A DNA stretch of 64,000 nt, from positions 25,129-89,128 of the forward strand of contig JAGXNS010000002.1 of NCBI GenBank assembly GCA_019894855.1, read 5' to 3'. The translations under genes were made by a program, and so were the position numbers. Below are positions 1-9,019 of this stretch, piece after piece. The DNA is from Promethearchaeota archaeon (GTDB lineage Archaea; Asgardarchaeota; Lokiarchaeia; Sigyniarchaeales; SOKP01). The notes under the pieces are model-generated. The model saw only the letters and a program-made list of their open reading frames with translations, did not search any database and had not been told where the DNA came from. Each line of letters starts with the position of its first letter. Within the stretch, counting starts at the first letter, position 1.

Positions 1-22
1 GTTATAAATAAAAAGTAAGGAT

Positions 23-3000
23 TTAAGTGGTAACGATTTCGTCGTGTATATCCTCTGCGCCTTCCTTGGTCCGAACTAAGATGTTTAAAATTTCGCCATT
101 ACTTACTAATCCGATTATAGTTTCAAGATCATCCGTGCTGATCGTAAATATAATTGAATCTCCTGCTTCAATATCATAAGTAGCTACATCAAAATTACTC
201 AACGAAATAAATGTATTATTAATGTAAATGGATTCCACTGTAAGATTAAACAATCCTTCGTTGTCAATTTTTATATCAACAAAGCCGCCAATAGTGGCAG
301 TCGTTTCAGTATCATCGATATTTATTTCGTAAAATGTTGAATCTACAAATACGGGAAAGTCCATGTTATATTGAGCAGAAGAGTTTGTAGTTATGTTTAC
401 ATTAACAATATTAGTGGAATTTAACGCTAAGCCCGTGATATTGAAAGAAACTAAAGCACATTCTTGTATATCGAGAGTAATATCTCCATATTCAAATATT
501 ACATCGTTTGTAAAGGATAAGCTCGTTGTACTATTCAGATATATTTTATCTAATGTAATCTCTTCATCTCCCGTGTTTTTGATCAAAATTTTGCCTGTTT
601 CGTTAGCAGCTATAAAGGAAGCAACATGTCCTTCTACGGAATCAATGATTTCAATATCTGGTTTGTCTATAATTGTGTGAACAAATCCAATATCAGAAGC
701 TTTGGTATCACCATCGAAATTCGCAGTCACAATAATTCCTATCTCATCGTTTACTTCAATGCCTGTTAAATAATCTGAGGCTGTTATAGTAAGACTTCTT
801 TCTTGTCCAGGATTTAAATTAAAGGCCCCAAAATTCAATATGGATGTCCAACTTGAAGAAGTAGAAAGATAAATCGAATCTAGTCCTAGTATAATATCTC
901 CGGTATTTTTAACCATTAAGTTTACGTGAGTTGTTCCATTATCATAAGTATACGCAAATGTTTTTTCGAGATTAATTGGAACGTGATTTCGAAAATCAGT
1001 TTGTGTAGCAATTAATGCTTCTGGGGAGGCTATTCTGCTTTCTTCAAGAATAGAAATTTTAAACCCATCATAATTTGAGGTGAGTATTAACTCGTCTGTG
1101 ATACCATTAGGGGTAGCTACGCCTATTTTGTGTTCAGTTCTTAATGGATAAAACGGATAGAGAGTATTTGCGATATTAACACTTGCTATTTGACCCGGTT
1201 CTAAAATTGGAGTTCCTGAAACATAATTTATATTGTTGAGAGTATTATTTTCATTATCGATATAGAAATCTTTCAAGATTACTGTACTTAGTCCCGTGTT
1301 TTCAATTTCGAGATTTATTTCACTCAACGACGAATCTATTTGAACGACATTACTGCTGATTTTATTAATCCTAATATCTCCTTCCCTAGCTTCTTTTACA
1401 AACAGATTGCTTGTATCGTTCGTGAAAGTGAAAGGTGAAGAATCAACTGCAATTGATTGAGCTTCTACTTCAATGTTTACCACATCATTTATTTCAAAAG
1501 AATTTCCACTAGATTTAATGTCTACCCAAACTAAATCTTCCTCGTTAGAGTTTAATATATTTGTCTCGATACCTTTACCCAGGTTAAAATCGTAACTCTC
1601 ACCGTTTATCTTAATATCGCTAATCGTTAAATCTTTTGAACCTGTGTTTTTCAATTTGAAAGTAGCATAACCAGTATCGAATACTTCTGGATTTTGTATT
1701 TGAAAACTAGATTCTAAAGCAGTATAATCAAGTTTGAACAATTTTACCATTCCATTTGTCGAGATATATGCGTACTTAAAAACATTGAATTCATATAATC
1801 CATCAATTGGTATATGTGTGGTATATGGGTTTCCTTGGTCGTCTGTTAATGTATTAACTTGACTTTGGTAGTATTCAGTAAATGTTTGGGGGTTATTAGG
1901 ATCTGATGGAGGAGCTGTTGGATTTCCGTAGAACATTAATTTAACTAACTGACTTTGGAACCATTTTGAAGTGGGGCTTCCCGTGGTTGAGTTAAAATAT
2001 TCATCTTCAACGAATACAGAATTCGAAGCCCAATTATCCTCTTCCATGCCATAATTCTTATAGCTCTGGTAGTTATCGTTGCAGATCCTTACCATCCAAG
2101 GCCATTTACCTTCATCCCCTCCTAAATTAGGATACAGCATTCCAAAATAGACTAAGACATAGTCTGCTTGTAACGCTCTAAACACTTTAGCACTATAAAT
2201 CTCGTTTGTTTGCATCATTGCCATTCCTGTCATACCCATTCGAGTTTGGTTGATTGTTCCATTATCGTTAACCGTTGTCATGTTTCCTATGGGGGTTATC
2301 CAATAACCATAATCCCACCACGAGACAACAACGGATGTACCAGGCAGATTTGTTTTCATCCATGTTAGAGTTTCTTCCCAATCGTGTATTTGTCCTCCTG
2401 GCGCCAATTGACTCTGCGACAGTTGAGTTAAAGCAATGTTAGAAGCGTGCATAACTTGAGCCATACACATAATCCCAACAATGAAATAAACAGCACCAAT
2501 TTCAGATTTTCCAACCATCCGTTTTACTTGGCGCTTTCGTTTTCTACTAACACCTGTTCTTTTTTCTCCATAGAAACTGCCAAAAATTTTTAAAACATTA
2601 ACTAATCCATATGCACCCACTAAGCATGCTGCGGGCGCAAATAATAATATTATTCGAATCATGCTGCCAGTAAAATAAAAAATCAAAAGTAAGAAAGTGA
2701 GTAATAGGATATCGGCGACATTAGCTCGTTTAAATAAGAAAAATAATCCAAGAGGTAAAAGAGTCAGAGGAATCAAAGTATTATAGTAAAACACACTCCA
2801 TGAACTTGGCATATGTTCAGCCACGGAAGCTGTAACACTAATAGAATCTCTAATTAAAGGACTTAATACACTCACTAATCGTCCTCCGAACCCAAAAGGA
2901 ATTAAATCTGGAGCAACCCATATAATAACGCCGAAAATGGTGATTACGGGTATCAATGCCCACTTTATGGTGTTGATTAAACCATTATATAGACGAGAAA

Positions 3001-3895
3001 GTTTGTTTCTATTTGTATATAAAATATGAAATATGGCTAGAAAAATAGTAAAATAAAAAACTGCTCCAAGCTCCACACTAGTTAAGAAAGAACTATATGG
3101 GAATGTAAAACTTATAGCATAGACAAGTAACCCAACTCCTTCGATTCCCGCATAGGCTATTAAAATATTAGAATCGTATTTCTTCAGTAAAATCATAATT
3201 GCAACTATAATAGGAAGAATTAAAAAAACGAAGTTAAAACCTCCCCAACTTAAAGCTAAATAACCAGAAAAGATGCCACCTAAAACAGAATGATAGAATT
3301 TCCCTGTTCTCACTGTTTTAATAAAGAAATAAAAAGCCATTAAAGCAGCAAAAACACCGATAGTTTCATTATCGAAAAACCCTGCCGTCGTTCGTTGCAT
3401 GAAACCAGGGTTAAAAGCTAAAAAAAATGCAGCGACTAATCCGCATCTTCGATCGAGCGCTTCTTTCCCTACCAGATAAATAGCAAAAACAGATGCTCCC
3501 CCCATAATCGCTGGAAAAAAGTAACATATATCATATAAAGATATTGGAATCCCTATAAAATTAAAAGCTTGGTAAATTGCTACTACAGTGAAAGTTAGTC
3601 CAGGTCTAAGGGTCCCCCGGGAAAAACCTTCAGGAAACCAACTTTTTATGTCGTGCCAATTAAAGTATTCAAATACAGAATGCGTTGATAAATATTCTGC
3701 GTTGTAATATTGAATCCATGGGTCAAATGCTTTTATAAGGTAATTACCAGATATAATTGGTGAAAGTCTTATTAAAATGGCTAAAAACACAACTAAAAAG
3801 AGAGCTAAGAAAAACACGATGTTAAATGTTTTTACTGTTATGGTTGCTCTTGCGCGATCTCTGAAATTTTTTAAAGATGGGTAAATAAAGGACAT
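23..3895 (-). CDS. aglB: Oligosaccharyltransferase catalytic subunit (STT3/AglB family) with long C-terminal extension
   Basis: This membrane glycosyltransferase moves a lipid-linked glycan onto Asn in N-X-S/T sequons on the outer face of the membrane. The first ~480 residues carry about a dozen hydrophobic segments. Acidic motifs expected for the family are visible: FDPW near residue 57 and FFDNE near residue 173. The hallmark WWDYG motif is near residue 525, within SWWDYGYW. From about residue 730 to the end the protein is a series of beta-rich, Asn/Thr-rich repeats resembling CARDB/Ig-like modules, each with a phrase like IxNTG. At 1290 residues it is longer than usual archaeal AglB (about 800-1000). 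The start is an ATG. It is transcribed divergently from truA. The family call is secure; the role of the extension is inference. Confidence 0.93.
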   Translation of the reverse strand: MSFIYPSLKNFRDRARATITVKTFNIVFFLALFLVVFLAILIRLSPIISGNYLIKAFDPWIQYYNAEYLSTHSVFEYFNWHDIKSWFPEGFSRGTLRPGLTFTVVAIYQAFNFIGIPISLYDICYFFPAIMGGASVFAIYLVGKEALDRRCGLVAAFFLAFNPGFMQRTTAGFFDNETIGVFAALMAFYFFIKTVRTGKFYHSVLGGIFSGYLALSWGGFNFVFLILPIIVAIMILLKKYDSNILIAYAGIEGVGLLVYAISFTFPYSSFLTSVELGAVFYFTIFLAIFHILYTNRNKLSRLYNGLINTIKWALIPVITIFGVIIWVAPDLIPFGFGGRLVSVLSPLIRDSISVTASVAEHMPSSWSVFYYNTLIPLTLLPLGLFFLFKRANVADILLLTFLLLIFYFTGSMIRIILLFAPAACLVGAYGLVNVLKIFGSFYGEKRTGVSRKRKRQVKRMVGKSEIGAVYFIVGIMCMAQVMHASNIALTQLSQSQLAPGGQIHDWEETLTWMKTNLPGTSVVVSWWDYGYWITPIGNMTTVNDNGTINQTRMGMTGMAMMQTNEIYSAKVFRALQADYVLVYFGMLYPNLGGDEGKWPWMVRICNDNYQSYKNYGMEEDNWASNSVFVEDEYFNSTTGSPTSKWFQSQLVKLMFYGNPTAPPSDPNNPQTFTEYYQSQVNTLTDDQGNPYTTHIPIDGLYEFNVFKYAYISTNGMVKLFKLDYTALESSFQIQNPEVFDTGYATFKLKNTGSKDLTISDIKINGESYDFNLGKGIETNILNSNEEDLVWVDIKSSGNSFEINDVVNIEVEAQSIAVDSSPFTFTNDTSNLFVKEAREGDIRINKISSNVVQIDSSLSEINLEIENTGLSTVILKDFYIDNENNTLNNINYVSGTPILEPGQIASVNIANTLYPFYPLRTEHKIGVATPNGITDELILTSNYDGFKISILEESRIASPEALIATQTDFRNHVPINLEKTFAYTYDNGTTHVNLMVKNTGDIILGLDSIYLSTSSSWTSILNFGAFNLNPGQERSLTITASDYLTGIEVNDEIGIIVTANFDGDTKASDIGFVHTIIDKPDIEIIDSVEGHVASFIAANETGKILIKNTGDEEITLDKIYLNSTTSLSFTNDVIFEYGDITLDIQECALVSFNITGLALNSTNIVNVNITTNSSAQYNMDFPVFVDSTFYEINIDDTETTATIGGFVDIKIDNEGLFNLTVESIYINNTFISLSNFDVATYDIEAGDSIIFTISTDDLETIIGLVSNGEILNILVRTKEGAEDIHDEIVTT

Positions 3896-4083
3896 ATTTT
3901 TTCTTCTATATTATTGTTAAACGGTATAATCGTTATGAAATTTAAAAGATTTTAAAACATTAAAAGATTGTTTTTTAACAAATTAATTAGTCTTGATATT
4001 TTAACACAAACAAAATTCAATTATTATAAAAATCCTATTTCAAGCATAAAATTATTAAAATTTTAATGCTGTAATTAATAGGA

Positions 4084-4941
4084 ATGGAAAAAACGAGGTA
4101 TATCTTTAAATTCTATTACATAGGGTCGAAAAAATATCATGGCTCTCAACGCCAACCTGATTATTTAACTGTTGAAGAATGTCTATTGAGCGCCTTAAAG
4201 GAGCGAAAATATATAAAAGATGATAAGACATCGGGTTTCGAAGTAGCAAGCAGAACCGATAAGTACGTTTCAGCCCGTGGATCTACTTTTTCTTTTGAGA
4301 CAGAAAAAAAACCTATTTTAATGGAGATCAATACAGCTCTCCCAAAAAATATAGGAATCTGGGGGTATTCCGAAGTACCAATAGATTTTTTATCAAGATA
4401 CAATGCATTGTATCGACATTACAAGTATATTGTTCCCTATTCAATTAACTTTCGTAGAAAAATAGCCTCAAATAACCTAAACGAAATGATTAAAGCGTGT
4501 AGAACATTTGAGGGAAGACACGATTTTAGAAACTTTTTCAAACCAGAGAAAGATAATGAAAAAACGATTAGAGACATTATGTTAGCATCTTTGAGATTAG
4601 ACGGTGATTTCCTAATTTTCGATTTCAAGAGTCGGGCTTTTTTAAGACAACAAATTAGAAGAATGATTGCTAAAATCTTTGAACTTGGTTTAGAAATAAT
4701 TACATTTGAAGAGTTTTTAGATTTATTTAATCCCTCCAGAACTTACTCCTATCAACCCGCTGATCCCTTAGGATTAATTTTATGGGATATTAATTACGGA
4801 AAAAAAATGCAATTTACAATTGATGCCAAATCAAAAGAGAGAATGAATAAATTCTTTCTGCGACAGGAAATTAAATTTTCAACCAAACAGAAATTATTCA
4901 GTCTTATGCAGCGTAACAATATTAGCGAGAAGGGCCTGTAA
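4084..4941 (+). CDS. truA: tRNA pseudouridine synthase TruA/Pus3-like
   Basis: The predicted enzyme isomerises uridines in the tRNA anticodon stem-loop to pseudouridine. The catalytic-Asp motif appears as SRTDKYVSARG, with the Asp near residue 59. This corresponds to the family's GRTDxGVHA, with the glycine and His replaced, as is common in archaeal members. A second family-like segment, RAFLRQQIRRM, lies near residue 185 and is the typical TruA FLxxQVRxM block. At 285 residues the length is normal. The last 48 bases overlap the 3' end of the convergent rfcS gene. The start is an ATG, and the AT-rich upstream region is shared with the divergent STT3 gene. Confidence 0.9.
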   Translation: MEKTRYIFKFYYIGSKKYHGSQRQPDYLTVEECLLSALKERKYIKDDKTSGFEVASRTDKYVSARGSTFSFETEKKPILMEINTALPKNIGIWGYSEVPIDFLSRYNALYRHYKYIVPYSINFRRKIASNNLNEMIKACRTFEGRHDFRNFFKPEKDNEKTIRDIMLASLRLDGDFLIFDFKSRAFLRQQIRRMIAKIFELGLEIITFEEFLDLFNPSRTYSYQPADPLGLILWDINYGKKMQFTIDAKSKERMNKFFLRQEIKFSTKQKLFSLMQRNNISEKGL

Positions 4942-5865
4942 TTGAATTTCTTCCGTGCCTCCTTGACTTAAGCGGTACTCGAACTCCGCAAGGATTTTAG
5001 TTAGCTCTATTTTTACATCTTCTGACACATCTAAATCGTAAATTTCTCGATGTAAATTCTTAATGATATTTATGCCTGACAATCCATACTCTCTTGTTAT
5101 ATCATTTAACAATTTTAGTGAAAATTGTAATTGCCCCTTAAGAGCTGTTTTAAGGACAACTCTGATCCGTTCGGGTGGGACTTCTCCAGCAACCCGGAAA
5201 ACCACATCTTGGTCAATATTTTTAGAGATTGTTCCGCATGATTGCAGGTAATTTATAGCTCTTCGGCAATCTCCCTTAGATACATCAACTAAAGCGTTTA
5301 AACCATCAGGGCTAATGCTTATGTCCTCTTTGCTAGCAACGAATTTGACACGGCTTTTAATATCTTCGTTTCTCAAAGATGAAAAGCGGAAAACAACGCA
5401 TCTAGATTGGATAGGTGGAATAATTTTATTAGAATAGTTACAAATTAATATCATTCTACAGTTCCGCGTATACTTTTCCATTGTTCTCCTTAAAGCCTGT
5501 TGGGCTGGTGCTGTCATATTATCTGCTTCATCTAAAATTAGAATTTTAAAGGATATAATGGAAGGAGGTTTAGCTTTAGCAAAATCCTTGATATATGTTC
5601 TTATAACATCTATACCTCTAGCATCACTTGCATTCAGTTCTAAATATGTAAGATTAATTGCTTTTTTATTACCGTATAATTCTCTGACCATTGCTAATGC
5701 AGAAGTAGTTTTACCAGTACCGGCGGGACCAGCGAATATAAGGTGTGGCATCGATTTATCCTTTACGAATTGCTTCAATCGTTTAATAATTCCTTCTTGG
5801 TTAACCACATCACCTAATAAGCGAGGTCTGTATTTTTCCACCCATGGTTTGTTTTCAACTGACAA
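4894..5865 (-). CDS. rfcS: Replication factor C small subunit (clamp loader)
   Basis: This is the AAA+ ATPase subunit of the clamp loader that opens PCNA and places it on primer-template DNA. Walker A is GPAGTGKT at residues 46-53. Walker B is LDEAD around residues 111-115. The SRC arginine-finger motif lies near residue 154. The N-terminal WVEKYRP is the RFC box. At 323 residues it has normal archaeal RfcS length. RfcL is not in the window. The gene overlaps truA tail-to-tail by 48 bp. Its partner PCNA is encoded about 13 kb away at 18.8-19.6 kb. Confidence 0.96.
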   Translation of the reverse strand: MSVENKPWVEKYRPRLLGDVVNQEGIIKRLKQFVKDKSMPHLIFAGPAGTGKTTSALAMVRELYGNKKAINLTYLELNASDARGIDVIRTYIKDFAKAKPPSIISFKILILDEADNMTAPAQQALRRTMEKYTRNCRMILICNYSNKIIPPIQSRCVVFRFSSLRNEDIKSRVKFVASKEDISISPDGLNALVDVSKGDCRRAINYLQSCGTISKNIDQDVVFRVAGEVPPERIRVVLKTALKGQLQFSLKLLNDITREYGLSGINIIKNLHREIYDLDVSEDVKIELTKILAEFEYRLSQGGTEEIQLQALLANIVTLHKTE

Positions 5866-5982
5866 TGTAACACCAAATATAAATAGATTTACAAATAATA
5901 AATAAAAAAATACTATTAAGAATTAAAGTTTCTTTATTTATTATTATATACAACTTTAAAAAATGGATGAAGAAACGATACA

Positions 5983-7287
5983 ATGACAGATTATAAAATC
6001 ACGAAAATTAAATCTCGATGGATTTTAGATTCACGGGGAAACCCTACCGTCGAGTCTGACGTGTTTGCGGGAAAAACTTATTCAAGAGCTGCAGTTCCTT
6101 CTGGAGCATCAACGGGAATTATGGAAGCTTTAGAATTACGAGACGGAGGAGACGCTTTCTTGGGTAAACATGTTACTAGTGCAGTATCTAATGTAAACTC
6201 TATAATAAGTAATAAACTACAAGGTTTTGATGTTCGAGAACAAACCAATATTGACGAGGAGATGATAGCAATTGATGGCACGGAAAACAAAAGCAACTTA
6301 GGTGCCAATGCAATACTTTCAGTATCTTTAGCTGTTTCAAAGTTAGCTGCGTATCTATCTGAGAAACCCTTATATTATTATCTCTACGAATTAGCATATG
6401 GAAAATCAAGGGAAGACTTTTTATTACCAATACCGTCATGTAATATAATTAACGGGGGAGAACACGCTGGAAATGACTTAGCTATACAAGAATTTATGAT
6501 TTTACCTATAGGTGCTGATTCATTTTCAAACGCAATTCAAAATGTCGCAGAAGTCTATCAAAACTTAAAAAAGCTACTGAAACAGAATTATGGCGCTTCC
6601 GCAATTAATGTAGGCGACGAAGGGGGATTCGCTCCAAATTTATCGACAACTACGGAGGCTGTAGATATAATTATAGAAGCTATCGAAGCGGCAGGTTTTA
6701 TGATGGGCACCGATTTCGTACTTGGAATGGACGCAGCAGCAAGTGAATTTTACGAAGATGGAATGTATAACATTGACGGGAAAAATCTCACAAATGAGGA
6801 ACTAATGGAATATTACTTGAATTTAATACACGAATACCCATTTAAATCCATTGAAGATCCATTTGATGAGAAAGATTTTAGATCTTTTTCAAACCTAACA
6901 GCTAAGGTTGATAGATCGATCCAAATTGTCGACGACGATCTTACTGTTACGAATATAAAAATATTGAAAAGAGCGATAGATGAAAAAGCAGGTAATGCCT
7001 TATTACTAAAAGTTAATCAAATAGGATCCCTAACGGAAGCAATAAAAGCGGCTAAAATGGCATTTAATAGTGGGTTCAATGTAATGGTATCGCACCGTTC
7101 AGGGGAAACTGAAGATAGTTTTATTGCAGATTTAGCTACAGGTCTTTGTACGGGACAAATGAAATCAGGTGCCACATGTAGGAGCGATAGAACCTGTAAA
7201 TTTAATCAACTACTTCGCATAGAAGAAGCATTAGGTTCTAAAGCAAAATACCCCAAAAAATTTGATTCGTGGAAGAGTTACATGTAA
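5983..7287 (+). CDS. eno: Enolase (phosphopyruvate hydratase)
   Basis: This enzyme interconverts 2-phosphoglycerate and phosphoenolpyruvate in glycolysis/gluconeogenesis, in the cytoplasm and with Mg2+. The 434 residues are full length. The N-terminal SRGNPTVE and PSGASTG segments, the SIEDPFDE metal-ligand block near residue 287 and the C-terminal SHRSGETED signature are all present. The next gene, a methyltransferase, converges on its 3' end with 6 bp between them. Upstream, 5866-5982 is AT-rich and serves both this gene and the divergent rfcS gene. Confidence 0.97.
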   Translation: MTDYKITKIKSRWILDSRGNPTVESDVFAGKTYSRAAVPSGASTGIMEALELRDGGDAFLGKHVTSAVSNVNSIISNKLQGFDVREQTNIDEEMIAIDGTENKSNLGANAILSVSLAVSKLAAYLSEKPLYYYLYELAYGKSREDFLLPIPSCNIINGGEHAGNDLAIQEFMILPIGADSFSNAIQNVAEVYQNLKKLLKQNYGASAINVGDEGGFAPNLSTTTEAVDIIIEAIEAAGFMMGTDFVLGMDAAASEFYEDGMYNIDGKNLTNEELMEYYLNLIHEYPFKSIEDPFDEKDFRSFSNLTAKVDRSIQIVDDDLTVTNIKILKRAIDEKAGNALLLKVNQIGSLTEAIKAAKMAFNSGFNVMVSHRSGETEDSFIADLATGLCTGQMKSGATCRSDRTCKFNQLLRIEEALGSKAKYPKKFDSWKSYM

Positions 7288-7293
7288 TTTTTC

Positions 7294-7941
7294 TTAACTC
7301 TCTCTTTTTCTTTTAAATCTGTAAATATTTACATTAATTGATTTAGTTTTTTGTTTGTGAAATTGATATGTCTTACTAAGCTTCAAGTGATAAGGAAATA
7401 CATAATCGATCTCCCAATTATATTTTTTTACAAATGTCGAGATAAATTGGTGTACATTTGGATTTGCGAGATGTATCGAGTATACAACCTGTGAGATGTT
7501 AAACGCTTTCGCTAAAAAAAAGCGATCAGCAGTTTTTTTTTGGACTCCAAAAGGAGGATTCATAATAGTAGTAATAAAAAGCCCCTCTGGATTCACATTT
7601 CGAAAAAGTTCAAATTGATTTATATCAGAACAGATAGGGGAGATAATAGATTCTAAACCGTATCTACGGATGTTATTTTTTAATATCTTTAAAGCATTGA
7701 AATCTATGTCTACACTTACTACATAATGAGCTTGGAGATACGCACACGCTATTGATAATCTTCCGGTTCCAGCCCCTAAATCCAAAATCAACCGGTTTTT
7801 AACGTCGTTAAATTCGACTCCTGCGAAGAAAACAATGTCGACAGCACTTTTTGCATCAATGCAATATTGTTCTAACTCTATAATAGGATTCGAAAATCCT
7901 TCAGTTTGCTGAAGTAACGATATTAAATCTCTCTTGTTTAT
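7294..7941 (-). CDS. METTL5-like N6-adenine RNA methyltransferase (COG2263), apparent AUA or AUU start
   Basis: This SAM-dependent methyltransferase resembles METTL5 and archaeal COG2263 proteins, which methylate adenine in rRNA. The SAM motif DLGAGTG (near residue 53) and catalytic NPPF (near residue 127) are clear. The first standard start, TTG at 7791, would remove a conserved N-terminus that reads NKRDLISLLQQTEGF and then LEQY, a family hallmark. That stretch has no ATG/GTG/TTG. The frame opens after a TAG at 7951-7953, and the best starts are ATA at 7939-7941 or ATT at 7945-7947. A TATA-like element at 7969-7980 places transcription start near 7949, so the mRNA would be leaderless. An in-frame ATG at 7966-7968 is cut off by that TAG. 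Function is well supported; the start is inference. Confidence 0.85.
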   Translation of the reverse strand: MNKRDLISLLQQTEGFSNPIIELEQYCIDAKSAVDIVFFAGVEFNDVKNRLILDLGAGTGRLSIACAYLQAHYVVSVDIDFNALKILKNNIRRYGLESIISPICSDINQFELFRNVNPEGLFITTIMNPPFGVQKKTADRFFLAKAFNISQVVYSIHLANPNVHQFISTFVKKYNWEIDYVFPYHLKLSKTYQFHKQKTKSINVNIYRFKRKRES

Positions 7942-7968
7942 CGTAATCGCCTAAAATCTGTTCTCCAT

Positions 7969-7980
7969 AATATATTTTAT
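7969..7980 (-). promoter_or_regulatory. TATA-like promoter element of the METTL5-like gene
   Basis: The minus strand reads ATAAAATATATT here, a good archaeal TATA box. The usual 24-27 nt spacing places the transcription start around 7947-7950. That is directly at the non-ATG start codons proposed for the methyltransferase, and downstream of the ATG at 7966-7968, which would then not be transcribed. Confidence 0.4.
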
Positions 7981-8057
7981 GAAAAATTATGAAAAAATTT
8001 AATTATTTTAATTAATAATAATTAAATAGAGAAATTAAAAGATTTTTGTTGAAATTT

Positions 8058-8654
8058 ATGAAAGAATCTAAGAAAAATAATGAAATAGTTCTTACGGGTC
8101 AATATTTAGGTGTTGTAGAAGAATACTTACCGGATAAAAAGTCTACTTTCGTAAGAGATGGCCAAATTTTTGCCACTAAAACAGGAATAGTCAGTATCGA
8201 TAAACAACGAAGAGCTATAGAGATTAAAAGTCACCAAGACGAAGATCGAAAAATAGTAAAAATTAACGATATTATAATAGGAACGATTCAATTTCTAAGA
8301 CTTTATTCAGTTGGTATTAGTTTTGCTACTATCAATAATAAAATTCATTTTAATAGTTCTTACTTTGGCAATATCCATGTATCTAATATATCCCATAAGT
8401 TTATTGAAAAAATCGCAGATGCATATCAAATTACCGATATTGTCAGAGCTAAAGTTATTAAGCAAGAACAAAATGAATACAGCTTGAGCACCGTAGGTAA
8501 TGATCTAGGTGTTATCCATGCTGATTGTAGCATATGTGGATCAACTCTTGAGAAAATAGGACAAAATAAGTTGAAATGTTCACGATGTGGAAACACTGAA
8601 AATAGGAAATTAGCTAGCGATTATGGAAATGTTAAAGAAAATCTAAGATACTAA
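8058..8654 (+). CDS. csl4: Exosome RNA-binding subunit Csl4
   Basis: Csl4 caps the archaeal RNA exosome (Rrp41/Rrp42 ring) and helps recruit RNA and DnaG. The N-terminal domain has the EEYLPDKKSTFVRDGQIFA pattern typical of Csl4. A central S1-type beta-barrel follows, and a C-terminal zinc ribbon has CSICG and CSRCG knuckles (residues ~158-177). I chose ATG 8058; two TTG codons at 8046 and 8049 are alternative in-frame starts. It begins a same-strand run with a small unknown protein and rpoL, a common archaeal Csl4-RpoL neighbourhood. The exosome catalytic subunits are not in the window. Confidence 0.9.
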   Translation: MKESKKNNEIVLTGQYLGVVEEYLPDKKSTFVRDGQIFATKTGIVSIDKQRRAIEIKSHQDEDRKIVKINDIIIGTIQFLRLYSVGISFATINNKIHFNSSYFGNIHVSNISHKFIEKIADAYQITDIVRAKVIKQEQNEYSLSTVGNDLGVIHADCSICGSTLEKIGQNKLKCSRCGNTENRKLASDYGNVKENLRY

Positions 8655-8715
8655 ATCGGTTAACTTCTTTTTAATACATGTTTAGATGAATAGAAATAAA
8701 CAATGAGGATTTATT

Positions 8716-8937
8716 TTGGGTAACCGTGGAGGCAGAAAAGTTATGAATTTCTATAATTCAAGAGGAGAGTTAGCGAATATTGTAAAATTTCTTGAAGAAG
8801 TTCAAAAAAAAATAAATTATCTTAATCTAAATTGTAAAGTGGATGGAAAAGTAATTAAAATCACATTATTTGGACCAAGAGACCTTCAATATTTAGCAAG
8901 TGAAAGATTAAGGGAGCTAGCTAACCAATATTTATAA
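8716..8937 (+). CDS. Small unrecognised protein between Csl4 and RpoL
   Basis: This 73-residue protein was not assigned to a family. The start is TTG. Predicted order is strand (KVMNFY), helix (ELANIVKFLEEVQKK), two strands around a DGK turn, and a final helix (ASERLRELANQYL). That beta-alpha-beta-beta-alpha order is shared by the KEOPS subunit Pcc1 and by other small folds, so Pcc1-like is only a possibility. Its place between csl4 and rpoL suggests a role in RNA metabolism or transcription. Base composition resembles its neighbours. Confidence 0.7.
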   Translation: MGNRGGRKVMNFYNSRGELANIVKFLEEVQKKINYLNLNCKVDGKVIKITLFGPRDLQYLASERLRELANQYL

Positions 8938-9019
8938 AGATGCTTATCTAGTTATTGTTTTAAAACCAAAAAACATTTATTTAATTATAGATTAGAGAAC
9001 TTAGTTTTGGTGGATTATT

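Noticed and set aside
393..680. Open frame on the plus strand inside the STT3 gene
   Set aside because: It lies antisense to the strongly conserved STT3 extension and shows no domain; it is a frame shadow.
7294..7791. TTG start for the METTL5-like gene at the SAM motif
   Set aside because: It would begin directly at the SAM motif and drop the conserved LEQY block encoded in frame upstream.
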